The notes under the pieces are model-generated. The model saw nothing but the letters and a program-made list of their open reading frames with translations, did no database searches and had not been told where the DNA came from. Below, one piece after another: positions 56,356 to 64,000 of a stretch of DNA of 64,000 nucleotides. The DNA comes from DASQYE01 sp036389315 (lineage in GTDB: Bacteria; Acidobacteriota; Blastocatellia; Pyrinomonadales; Pyrinomonadaceae). The stretch is taken from assembly GCA_036389315.1 (NCBI GenBank), contig DASVQF010000031.1, positions 62,001 to 126,000 of the forward strand, given 5' to 3'. The first letter of the stretch is position 1. Every line of letters begins with the position of its first letter. A program made the position numbers and the translations under genes.

Positions 56356-57219
56356 ATGACTCCTGCCAGTAAGCTCAGGGCGTGCGAGATGCGCAGGGCC
56401 TTTACCGAAGAGGTGACGGGGCCCGAGGGGGCCATGCGTGTGGAGTATGCTGCGCTTCTGATCGGGGCCGAGGATGAAGCGGCGAAAGAAGTGGAGGTCA
56501 GCGACTACATGGCGCGGCTCGACGCCTGGGCCGAAGGGGCGCGCCGTGTGATAGCTAACCGCTCTGAGAGTGTGACGCCCGTCGAAGCCTTCAACGGCTT
56601 CATGTTTGAAGGGCTCGGGCTTGCGGGCAACAAGAGCGACTATTATGACCCGCGCAACAGCTACTTGAACGAGGTGATGGAGAGGCGCACAGGCATCCCG
56701 ATCACGCTCTCGATCCTCTACATGGCCGTCGGCCGTCGCGCCGGTTTCGAGGTCAAGGGCGTGGGCCTGCCCGGCCACTTCATCACGCGCATACGCGAGG
56801 TCGAGTCGCGTGAGTCCACAATGGTCGATCCGTTTCACGGCAAGATCATAGACCGGACGGACTGCCAGGAGCGCCTGGACGAAATCTACAGCGGGCAGGT
56901 CGCGCTCAGGGACGAACACCTGCGCGCAACCTCGACGCCGGACATTCTGGTGCGGGTGCTGTCGAATCTGAAGACGATCTACGCGCGCGCGGGTCTTTAC
57001 CGCCAGGCGCTCTCGGCGGTCGAACGCATCCTGCTCGTCAAGCCGCACGCGGCCGAAGAACTGAGGGAGCGGGGCGCATTCCTGGCCCAGCTAAACCGTC
57101 TCCCCGAAGCCATAGCTTACACGGCGGCCTACTTACAGATTGCGCCCGACGCGCCCGACGCCAAAGAGACCCTGGAACAACTCAAAGCCATGCGCAGGCG
57201 ACACGCGCTGCTTAGTTAA
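56356..57219 (+). CDS. SirB1-like transglutaminase-fold/TPR protein
   Basis: A 287-residue protein of the SirB1 family. NSYLNEVMERRTGIPITLSILYMAVGRRAGFEVKGVGLPGHFI is the hallmark, lacking the catalytic Cys of true transglutaminases. VDPFHGKIIDRTDC follows, then C-terminal TPR-like helices (YRQALSAVERILLVKP, LPEAIAYTAAYLQIAPD). Function is not established in any bacterium. No Shine-Dalgarno is evident before the ATG at 56356. An A-type hairpin follows. Confidence 0.85.
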   Translation: MTPASKLRACEMRRAFTEEVTGPEGAMRVEYAALLIGAEDEAAKEVEVSDYMARLDAWAEGARRVIANRSESVTPVEAFNGFMFEGLGLAGNKSDYYDPRNSYLNEVMERRTGIPITLSILYMAVGRRAGFEVKGVGLPGHFITRIREVESRESTMVDPFHGKIIDRTDCQERLDEIYSGQVALRDEHLRATSTPDILVRVLSNLKTIYARAGLYRQALSAVERILLVKPHAAEELRERGAFLAQLNRLPEAIAYTAAYLQIAPDAPDAKETLEQLKAMRRRHALLS

Positions 57220-57221
57220 AA

Positions 57222-57300
57222 CAGTGACGAGTGACAAGTGATGAGTGACAAGCTAAAGACAGGCTTTCTCTCGTCACTCGTCACTTGTCACTCGTCACTG
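57222..57300. repeat. Heptamer-armed hairpin, GTGACRA type (copy A6)
   Basis: The left arm 57222-57253 (GTGACGA-GTGACAA-GTGATGA-GTGACAA) pairs with 57268-57300. The core is AAGCT...GGCTTT. It ends 7 bases before the ATG of the permease gene. Confidence 0.85.
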
Positions 57301-57307
57301 CTTTCTT

Positions 57308-58756
57308 ATGACTTTCTTCGACATTCTTTATCTTTCTTTGCGTAATTTGCGCGAGGCGCGGCTGCGGGCGGCTTTGACGACGATGGGCGTGATCGTCGGC
57401 GTGGCCGTGATCGTGACGATGGTTTCCTTCGGCCTCGGCTTGCAGCGCAACACCGTCACGCGCTTCAAGGAGCTAGACCTCTTCAACGAGGTCACGGTCT
57501 TCGGCCGCAGCCTCTCAAGCATAGCCTCCTCCGGCTTCAACAAGAGCCAGGGCGCAGGCGCGCAGCCGCAGCGAGAGCGACACGGCGACCGCAACCTCAA
57601 ACCCGACAAGGCTCCCGAGCGACAACTGGACGACGCGGCCATAGCCGAGATCGCGCGCCTGCCCGGCGTCGCCTACGTCGAGCCGACCATCATCTTCAAC
57701 GTCTACGTGCGCTCAAACGGGCACGCCCGCATGCAGTCAATCGGCGGCGCGGTCGTGCCCAATCCTTCCTCGCGCTTCAAGGAGTATGCGGCCGGGCAGA
57801 TGATCGCCGGGCCTGCGGCCGACGAGGCCGTAGTGGACGAAGACTTCCTGCGCGACTTCGGCTACGCGCAGCCTGAAGATGCGATAGGCAAGACCCTCGA
57901 CCTGCTCGCTCCGAATAAAGAGAAAGAGGAGGAGTCGCCGAGCTTCTTCGGTCTGCCGCTCGAAACGGAAGAGGCGGAAGCGCCCACGGACGGACTCGCG
58001 GCAAAGACGCTGCGTATCGTCGGCGTCCTTAAAAAGCCGGATGGCAACGGGCCACGCTTTCGCGGCATGATGCCCGCCTCGGACATCTACGTGCCGCTTC
58101 AGGCTGCGCGCGCCTGGACGCTTGAGCATAGAGATAATTTGAGCCAGGTGGCGCTGGAGCTGGCGCGCGAGAGCGGCGCTTTGGGCGAAGGCGAATCGGG
58201 CGGCTACGGCTCGGCCGTCGTGCGCGTGACAGACCCGGGCGTGCTCCCGGAAGTGCGAAAGCGTTTGACCGAGCTTGGCTTCGGCAGCTTCTCAATCGTT
58301 GACCAGTTGGAACAAATCCGCACCATCTTTCTCATCATCAACTCGGCTTTGGGCCTCCTGGGCGGAATCTCGCTGCTAGTCGCCTCCTTCGGCATCGCCA
58401 ACACGATGATTATGTCCATCCTTGAGCGGACGCGCGAGATAGGCATTATGAAAGCCATCGGGGCCGAAGACCGCGAGATCAAGCTGATCTTCTTCGTCGA
58501 GGCGGCCGTCATCGGGCTCACGGGCGGAGTTGTCGGCTCGCTTCTGGCCTGGGCCATAGACGGGGCGGCCAACCGCCTGGCCTATCGCTTCGTGCTCAAG
58601 CCGCAGGGCGCAAACTACATAGACTTCTTCGCTCTGCCGCCCTACCTCTGGCTCGGCGCGATTCTCTTCGCCGTCATCATCTCCATCATCGCAGCCCTCT
58701 ATCCGGCCTCGCGCGCCGCGCGTATAGACCCGGTCAAGGCCCTCAGACACGACTGA
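57308..58756 (+). CDS. MacB/FtsX-type ABC transporter permease
   Basis: A 482-residue protein with one N-terminal helix (LTTMGVIVGVAVIVTMVSFGLGLQ), a large periplasmic MacB-like domain and three C-terminal helices of the FtsX fold, ending in ALYPASRAARIDPVKALRHD. LERTREIGIMKAIGAEDREI is the conserved cytoplasmic loop contacting the ATPase. The partner ATPase is probably the one at 53250. It may handle lipoproteins, lipids or peptides. The ATG follows the A6 hairpin without a Shine-Dalgarno. Confidence 0.92.
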   Translation: MTFFDILYLSLRNLREARLRAALTTMGVIVGVAVIVTMVSFGLGLQRNTVTRFKELDLFNEVTVFGRSLSSIASSGFNKSQGAGAQPQRERHGDRNLKPDKAPERQLDDAAIAEIARLPGVAYVEPTIIFNVYVRSNGHARMQSIGGAVVPNPSSRFKEYAAGQMIAGPAADEAVVDEDFLRDFGYAQPEDAIGKTLDLLAPNKEKEEESPSFFGLPLETEEAEAPTDGLAAKTLRIVGVLKKPDGNGPRFRGMMPASDIYVPLQAARAWTLEHRDNLSQVALELARESGALGEGESGGYGSAVVRVTDPGVLPEVRKRLTELGFGSFSIVDQLEQIRTIFLIINSALGLLGGISLLVASFGIANTMIMSILERTREIGIMKAIGAEDREIKLIFFVEAAVIGLTGGVVGSLLAWAIDGAANRLAYRFVLKPQGANYIDFFALPPYLWLGAILFAVIISIIAALYPASRAARIDPVKALRHD

Positions 58757-58902
58757 GGGCGCAAGGCCCCACCCGCCTTAAAAAATTCGGAGCGGCCGTG
58801 TATTTCCCCAAAGAATCGCGGGACTGTTAAAGCGCGAGCTTTTTTCAACCCGACGCTCTTTCACACGGCTTCGACTGCAAGCCTTTTCGCAGGAGTCTCA
58901 AG

Positions 58903-61833
58903 ATGAACAAGGTGAAATATCTAATTCTTGCCGCAGCACTCGGCACGGCGGGCGTGTGGCTGGCGCTGCGCGCCGGGACGGGTGCGAGCGCCAGTCCGAC
59001 ACATCTTCTTCTCTCATCTTCTTTTCAGCATCGAGTGCTTCAGACGACGCCTGAAGCGCCGCTTCCCTTACGCCTCTTCGAGACCGCCGTCAAGACGGAC
59101 TCGCGGGGCCGAATCATCACGGGGCCGACGAGCGACCCCGTTAAGAACATCGTCGGAGCGGAATCGGCCGGAGAGCGCGGCGGCCTGGAACGCTTCACGA
59201 AGATCATGTACGGGGCCAGCTACATCGACGGCCGTCCAGACCCTTCGACGCGCATTGACCCCAATAACCCCGTGGTCAAGAGCGGCAACCAGCTCTGGCC
59301 TCACGTCAAGCAGCCCTTTCGCAGCCAGCCGCGCTCTCTGGCCCTGACTGCGGACGGGCGGAAACTCTATGTCGCGCTGCCCGGCAGGGAAGGCTATCCG
59401 GACTGGCGCGTGGCCGTGGTGGACACGAGCAGCCGCCGCGCCGTCAACTGGATAGACTTGCGGCCGCCCGGTCAGACGCGGGGCCTCAGGCCCATCGGCC
59501 TCAAAGTCGCGCCCCTGAACCCTGCCATCTACCAGAACCCTTACCTCGTCGTCCTCAATCAGTATGGCAACTTCGCGAGCGTGATAGACACGACGACCGA
59601 CGCCATCATAGGCGAGTTCGAGACGGGCTTCTACGCCGAAAAGCTTATCTTCAACAGCACGGGCACACGGCTCTACCTGACAGACCGCTTCAAAGACGAG
59701 GTGCGCGCCTACCGCGTTGAGCCTGGGCCCTTCTTTACTCTCATCGGAGAGATTCCGACGGGCACGACCGATTTGGAGCGCACTAATCCGCGTGACCTGG
59801 ACTTGAGCGCCGACGGCAAGACTCTCTACGTAGCGAACACTCTGGGCCACACCATCGCCGCCATCAACGTCGAGGCTGACGCGAACCAGCTCGTCAAAGT
59901 CCTGCCCGTCGGCGGGCTCTCGACCGACGTGAAGATCGCCGGGCGCTGGGGCATAGTCAGCGGGCAGGAGACCAACACGCGACTGAACGAGCGCGAGACG
60001 GGGCACGGCCTGCCGGCGAAGGACGCGAGCGGCCAGGCGATTCGCAACAACGGGCAGCCCCTCGGCTATACGCCCGTCATGACCGATGCCACCAAGGCCA
60101 CGACCTTTGACGACATCGGCAGCGAGCTGAACATCTTCGACACTGCAACGAACCAGTTCGTCTATCGCTACGTTGACGAGGGCCGGGACATCTCGCAACT
60201 GGTCATCGCGGGCCAGTACGTAGACCTGCACGACCACTCGGACGCGCAGAAGATCATCAAGGGCAGCGGCCCCGAACAGATGAGCATTCGCGGCAACCTG
60301 CTCTTCGTCACGATGGCCCATTCCGAGAAGGTGCAGGCATTCCGCATCAACCAGGGCGCAACAGACCCTTCGCAGCTTCTCACTCCGCTCGGCATAGAGT
60401 TCACCGGCGGCATCACGCCGCAGGGCGTCGAGGCTTCGCCCGACGGAAGGACTATTTACGTCGCCAATCTGCAAACCGAGGATGTCTCGTTCCTCAGCGT
60501 TGACCAGAGCGGCAACCTGCAAAGACTAGGCTACACGGCGGTCGGCGTGACGCCCTCGACCGTTGACCCGACGACGGGCAGCAACGGCAAAGGGCTCTTC
60601 GCCACGGATGAAGAGGTGGGCCTGCGCTGGTTCTTCTCCTCCGCCTATTCGGACGACGGGCAGAAGTCCTGCGGCTTCTGTCACTGGGACGGACGCCAGG
60701 ACGGCTGCCAGTGGAACGTCGCGGCCAATGCCGTGGGCGGCACGAAGGTCTGCCCGCAGAACAAGGACATCTCGGACAACTGGCCAGAGTGGTACGAGGG
60801 GCTCAATAACGACTTCATGGCTTATGCTTCGGCCTGCAACGGCGAAGTGCTGCTGGGCGAGCGCGCTCCAACTCCGCTCTTCCCGCAGGCCAATGCCGTG
60901 GATCGCTTCAAGGCCCGCGAACAGTATGTCCTGGATAAGACGGCGGAAAACTCCTCGGCCATCGGACGGCCCGATCTCAACGGCAAGGCTTTCAAGGTCG
61001 GCTACTACGACATGGCCTACCTGCAAATCCTCTGGTCACAGAACGAGACGCGGCGCTTCCCAAATCCGATGACGCAGTTCCCGGACGAGGCGCTGGCGGC
61101 AAAGGTCGCACGCGGCAAGCAGATATTTACGGCGAAAGTCAGGGACGGAGGGGCCGGGTGCGCCGATTGTCATCACAACGGCAATAAGATGACGAACGGG
61201 GTGGTGGACGATACCTTCCAGGACTTCAACATACACGAGCCGGGCGTCATCAGCGAATCGACCGTGGACGGCGACGGCCCATTCTTCCGCCCGCAGAACG
61301 ATTACTTCTTCACACGCTTTGGCCCGCCGCAGGACGTAGGCACGCCGCAGAACTTCAGCAGCCGCAATACCAAACACCTGCGCACCTTCTGGGACAGCGT
61401 GCCGCGCTGGCTCCATTACGGCTTCGCGCACACGTTGCGCGAGCTGCTTCTCGCGCCTGACTCGCCGCTCCTGCTGGCGGGCGAGCGCGGATTCAACTTC
61501 CGCACAGTCCGCACAGACCATAGGCGTGGGCCCAATAACCTGCCGACCGAAGTGCCCATCGCTCCCGGTCACAGCGCGGGCGGCCTTGCAGGCGACGGCA
61601 TGGGCCAACTCTACGTCAGTCTCGACAGTCCGTTCATTCGGGACTCAAGCGGCAAGGCGCAGATAGACCGGCTCGGCACGGACAATCTGGCTCCGCTCGT
61701 CATCGGAGGACAGATCAACCCGGCCCTGGCGGCCAACAACATACGGGTCATTAAAGATACGCACGGCAAAACGTCGCACCTCTCGGCGAGCGATTTCGAC
61801 GCGCTCGTCACGTACCTTCTGTCGCTACAGTAA
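58903..61833 (+). CDS. YVTN-type beta-propeller protein with two c-type heme sites
   Basis: A 976-residue exported protein with N-terminal hydrophobic leader (YLILAAALGTAGVWLAL). Residues about 140-570 carry YVTN-like propeller blades (LALTADGRKLYVAL, LSADGKTLYVANTLGHTI, ASPDGRTIYVANLQ). The C-terminal 400 residues have two CxxCH heme sites: C590-H594 (CGFCH) and C753-H757 (CADCH), in a di-heme peroxidase/MauG-like arrangement. It likely carries out a redox reaction in the periplasm. AGGAGTCTC lies before the ATG. It is followed by a terminator. Confidence 0.85.
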   Translation: MNKVKYLILAAALGTAGVWLALRAGTGASASPTHLLLSSSFQHRVLQTTPEAPLPLRLFETAVKTDSRGRIITGPTSDPVKNIVGAESAGERGGLERFTKIMYGASYIDGRPDPSTRIDPNNPVVKSGNQLWPHVKQPFRSQPRSLALTADGRKLYVALPGREGYPDWRVAVVDTSSRRAVNWIDLRPPGQTRGLRPIGLKVAPLNPAIYQNPYLVVLNQYGNFASVIDTTTDAIIGEFETGFYAEKLIFNSTGTRLYLTDRFKDEVRAYRVEPGPFFTLIGEIPTGTTDLERTNPRDLDLSADGKTLYVANTLGHTIAAINVEADANQLVKVLPVGGLSTDVKIAGRWGIVSGQETNTRLNERETGHGLPAKDASGQAIRNNGQPLGYTPVMTDATKATTFDDIGSELNIFDTATNQFVYRYVDEGRDISQLVIAGQYVDLHDHSDAQKIIKGSGPEQMSIRGNLLFVTMAHSEKVQAFRINQGATDPSQLLTPLGIEFTGGITPQGVEASPDGRTIYVANLQTEDVSFLSVDQSGNLQRLGYTAVGVTPSTVDPTTGSNGKGLFATDEEVGLRWFFSSAYSDDGQKSCGFCHWDGRQDGCQWNVAANAVGGTKVCPQNKDISDNWPEWYEGLNNDFMAYASACNGEVLLGERAPTPLFPQANAVDRFKAREQYVLDKTAENSSAIGRPDLNGKAFKVGYYDMAYLQILWSQNETRRFPNPMTQFPDEALAAKVARGKQIFTAKVRDGGAGCADCHHNGNKMTNGVVDDTFQDFNIHEPGVISESTVDGDGPFFRPQNDYFFTRFGPPQDVGTPQNFSSRNTKHLRTFWDSVPRWLHYGFAHTLRELLLAPDSPLLLAGERGFNFRTVRTDHRRGPNNLPTEVPIAPGHSAGGLAGDGMGQLYVSLDSPFIRDSSGKAQIDRLGTDNLAPLVIGGQINPALAANNIRVIKDTHGKTSHLSASDFDALVTYLLSLQ

Positions 61834-61855
61834 TGGCGACCATGTCGCGGCAGTG

Positions 61856-61895
61856 CGAGGCTCAGGAACTTTGGCCTGAGCCTCGTTCTGTCGTT
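61856..61895 (+). terminator. Intrinsic terminator after the propeller-cytochrome gene
   Basis: CGAGGCTCAGG (61856-61866) pairs perfectly with CCTGAGCCTCG (61875-61885), followed by TTCTGTCGTTT. Confidence 0.8.
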
Positions 61896-62027
61896 TGGGA
61901 TTGGCACGAGTCTAAACAGTACGGTTCTCTCATCCGTCTGGTGAAGCTGAGGTGCGGTTGCGGCCTGAGACTCGTTTCAGGAAACAGCTCCCCCGGTCAG
62001 GTCAGGGGCGCGGCAGGCGCAGCAGGC

Positions 62028-62228
62028 TTACGGGACGGTGGAGACTTGGTCGCCGCCGCCGCCGCTGCCGTCCGTCGGCTCGCCGTAGCCACGCACCTCT
62101 TCATTCTCGACAGCATGCATCTCATCGTCTTGAGCATCGTGTGCGGCCCCTTCGCCCGGTTTCTGCGGCTGGCCTTCACCATGCGACTGCTTTTGGTTCG
62201 CTTCGTCGTTCGGTTTTTCCTGGCGCAT
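62028..62228 (-). CDS. Small hydrophilic protein, 66 residues
   Basis: A short gene hidden in a longer frame. ATG at 62228 is preceded by AAGGAGAAACAAG, an excellent ribosome binding site. The protein begins MRQEKPNDEANQKQSHGEG and ends GDQVSTVP, is very hydrophilic and probably disordered. It lies 40 bases downstream of the TPR gene on the same strand, so they are likely co-transcribed. No family recognised. The remaining 61896-62027 stretch shows nothing else clear. Confidence 0.6.
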   Translation of the reverse strand: MRQEKPNDEANQKQSHGEGQPQKPGEGAAHDAQDDEMHAVENEEVRGYGEPTDGSGGGGDQVSTVP

Positions 62229-62268
62229 CTTGTTTCTCCTTGTTGATGGGAATAACCGGGCGGCCGGG

Positions 62269-64000
62269 CTACTGGCCGCCGAGTTGATTGTAAGAGGTCT
62301 GAACGTCTGGTCTGGCCATATAGCCCTTGAAAGCTTCAGACCCCCACTGTTGTTCAAGCTGTGAAAGAGTTTCGCGGGCACGCGTGAACTCGTCGCGCGC
62401 CGCCGCTTCGTCCTGCTGCGAGAGGCTGGCGCGACCGGCAATCGAGTGGGCCCGCCAGAGCGACTCCAACTGCCCGGCGCGCGCACATCTTTCCGCCGCC
62501 TGCCGCGCATATTTCAGTGCGCCGCCTGCGTCTCCGCTCTCAAGCGCGGCCTCCGCGAGCGCCAGCAGCGCCTTCGAGAGCAGCGCCGCGTCGCCAGCCT
62601 TCATAGCCTGCGCCGAGGCTTCTTCGCAGAGCCGCCTGCCGACAGCAGCCGAAGCAGAGGAGGCGCGCGCACGCGCTAGCCCCAGTGTGAACTTGGCTTC
62701 AATAGCCGTCACTTCATATTGCGTGCCCGAGGCGTCCAGCGATTGCTGTGCTTTGGCCTGCGCTTCCGAGAAGCGGCGCTGGCCGAGCGCCATCTGCGCC
62801 TCGCGCAAAGGGACATCTACGAGCAGGGACTTGATCTTGCCCGCCGGCTGATTGGCCAGCTCAGTCGCTTCGTCCAGGGCCGCGCGCGCCTCTTCATAGC
62901 GGCCCAAGCGCCAGAGCAGGTTAGAGCGAAAGAGCAGGTTGTAGGCGAGGACGACGCGCGCGCCGAGCGGACGGCTGATCGCATAACTCTCTTCGTAGCG
63001 ACGCAGCGCCTCCGTGTAACGCTCCTGCTCGTAGAGCAGCATGGCTATCTCTCCGAGCGAGAAGGCGATCTGCCTTTGGTCGCTCGCCTCGTTGGCGAGC
63101 TGCAATTTCTGCTCGAAGATACTAAGCGCCGTCGCGTACTCGCCCTGGCGACGGCGCGCGCGGCCGATGCTCGTCAGGGCGCTCGAAATATCCTTGCGAT
63201 AGTTGCCCTGCTCGAAGATGGCGCGCGCCTGTTCGGCATACTGCAAGCCTTCTTCGGTACGCAACTGCTGGATGCGCAGGCCCGCGAGGTTAATCAAACT
63301 CACGCCTTCCAGGTAAGAGACGTTGTTGCGACGCGCAAGCTCAAGCGACTTCTGGAACTGTTCGGCCGCACCGTCGTAGTCGCCCGACTCCTGCTGCGCC
63401 AGTCCAAGCTCGTTCAAGCCGCGCATCAGTAGAATCTCGACGCCGTTCTGCTGCGCAAAGGCTATGGCCTGTTTGGCGTACTCCTGTTCACGGGCGGGCG
63501 AGCCCTCTATGTATGAGAGGCGGCTGAGACCGAGAAGGGCGTTGACCTTCTGCGACTCGTTGCTGTTGGCGGTCGCCATCGCGAGCGCCTGTTCGAGCTG
63601 GGCCCGCGCCTGCGAAAGCTTTCCTGTGTCTCGCAGGAGCGCTCCGCGACGATAGAGGACTTCGGTGCGTCCTTCGAGGTTTCCGGAAACCTGGAAGAGC
63701 GATTCGGCCTTTTCGAGCGCGGCGCTGGCCCGCTCGACATCCTGCTGGCGGCTGTAGAGCACGGCCGCGCGCAGGTACGCCGCGCCGTAGAACGGGTCGA
63801 GCTGTGCCGCCTCCAGATAGCTCTTAATGGCATTCACCGTGTCGTCGTTCTTCTCGTAAGCGCGCCCCAAATCAAGACGCGCGGCCGCGTCCTTCGGCCT
63901 CAGGCGCGCGATCTCGGCATAAGCCTTGACGGCCGAGTCGAAGTCTCTTGAGACGAGGGCGTTGACGCCGTCCATGTAGAGCGCGTCGAGCTGCGGCAGG
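62269..64000 (-). CDS. Tetratricopeptide-repeat protein (5' end outside window)
   Basis: The frame remains open through base 64000, so the N-terminus is missing. At least ten TPR units are visible (AVKAYAEIARLRPKDAAARLDLG, AIKSYLEAAQLDPFYGAAYLR, AAEQFQKSLELARRNNVSYLEG). They resemble the helical arrays of regulatory or CHAT-associated TPR proteins. The C-terminus ends VQTSYNQLGGQ with no enzymatic domain. Within the visible part it looks like a protein-interaction scaffold. What stands at its N-terminus is unknown. Confidence 0.8.
   Translation of the reverse strand, partial: LPQLDALYMDGVNALVSRDFDSAVKAYAEIARLRPKDAAARLDLGRAYEKNDDTVNAIKSYLEAAQLDPFYGAAYLRAAVLYSRQQDVERASAALEKAESLFQVSGNLEGRTEVLYRRGALLRDTGKLSQARAQLEQALAMATANSNESQKVNALLGLSRLSYIEGSPAREQEYAKQAIAFAQQNGVEILLMRGLNELGLAQQESGDYDGAAEQFQKSLELARRNNVSYLEGVSLINLAGLRIQQLRTEEGLQYAEQARAIFEQGNYRKDISSALTSIGRARRRQGEYATALSIFEQKLQLANEASDQRQIAFSLGEIAMLLYEQERYTEALRRYEESYAISRPLGARVVLAYNLLFRSNLLWRLGRYEEARAALDEATELANQPAGKIKSLLVDVPLREAQMALGQRRFSEAQAKAQQSLDASGTQYEVTAIEAKFTLGLARARASSASAAVGRRLCEEASAQAMKAGDAALLSKALLALAEAALESGDAGGALKYARQAAERCARAGQLESLWRAHSIAGRASLSQQDEAAARDEFTRARETLSQLEQQWGSEAFKGYMARPDVQTSYNQLGGQ

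Noticed and set aside
61833..62246. 137-residue plus-strand ORF after the propeller-cytochrome gene
   Set aside because: It runs across a strong terminator and lies antisense to the small gene at 62028, which has a far better start.

Overview
The window reads as a chromosomal segment of a GC-rich Gram-negative bacterium. I would place it in the Acidobacteriota, probably class Blastocatellia. This is inference from PEP-CTERM proteins ending in VPEPTTM..GTGLAG followed by a basic tail, repeated minor-pilin cassettes, a zinc-ribbon/DUF4440-type protein, an ECF sigma/anti-sigma unit followed by a secreted protein, and GC-rich codon use. There is no rRNA, CRISPR array, insertion sequence or prophage. 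One tRNA (Pro, GGG) is present.

Layout. 1-2.1 kb: the C-terminal part of a type ISP restriction-modification enzyme and an XRE regulator, separated by an inverted array of GCCGACGCG motifs. 2.1-3 kb: a candidate small RNA, strong hairpins and a small conserved-looking protein. 3-5.7 kb: nnr-tsaE-bacilliredoxin operon (minus). 5.9-7.7 kb: two PEP-CTERM secreted proteins. 7.9-11.1 kb: murJ and an NtrC-type response regulator. 11.3-18.6 kb: a minor-pilin operon made of two tandem copies of a FimT/PilV/PilW/PilX cassette, preceded by a good sigma-54 promoter. 19-21.5 kb: a Gly-rich secreted protein and a PBP4-type carboxypeptidase. 21.7-31.5 kb (plus): Ogg-type glycosylase, TPR/retropepsin protein, PIN-domain protein with a small partner, an unknown protein, lytic transglycosylase, MFS transporter, amidohydrolase, acetate kinase and a PrcB-like lipoprotein. 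31.5-38.8 kb (minus): class III aminotransferase, cysS, methyltransferase, thiL, class I aminotransferase and a secreted trypsin-like protease. 39-43.6 kb: MerR regulator, tRNA-Pro, ECF sigma/anti-sigma/secreted protein operon, a membrane protein and OsmC. 43.8-51.3 kb: sucC, MauE-like protein, M48 protease, beta-CASP nuclease-like protein, sucD, ndk, zinc-ribbon protein and nuoI. 51.3-58.8 kb: adenylate cyclase, ABC ATPase, msrA, cNMP-binding DUF1003 protein, HAD hydrolase, SirB1-like protein and a MacB-like permease. 58.9-64 kb: a beta-propeller/di-heme cytochrome, a small hydrophilic protein and a truncated TPR protein.

The most unusual feature is a family of intergenic hairpins, about 60-105 bp long, at some 14 loci. 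Their arms are tandem 7-nt units: GTGACRA type, GGGATGA type, or GATGTTA type. The two arms are complementary and many copies share an AAGCT core. They are packed against gene ends. In several cases the repeat supplies the stop codon and last residues of the upstream protein. It also lies 4-8 nt before the next start codon, usually with no Shine-Dalgarno sequence. In thiL the repeat has become the N-terminal coding sequence. No described element known to me matches this exactly; the closest analogy is the heptanucleotide STRR repeats of cyanobacteria.

All calls were made by eye. Structures, promoters and family names were not checked by computation or database search.
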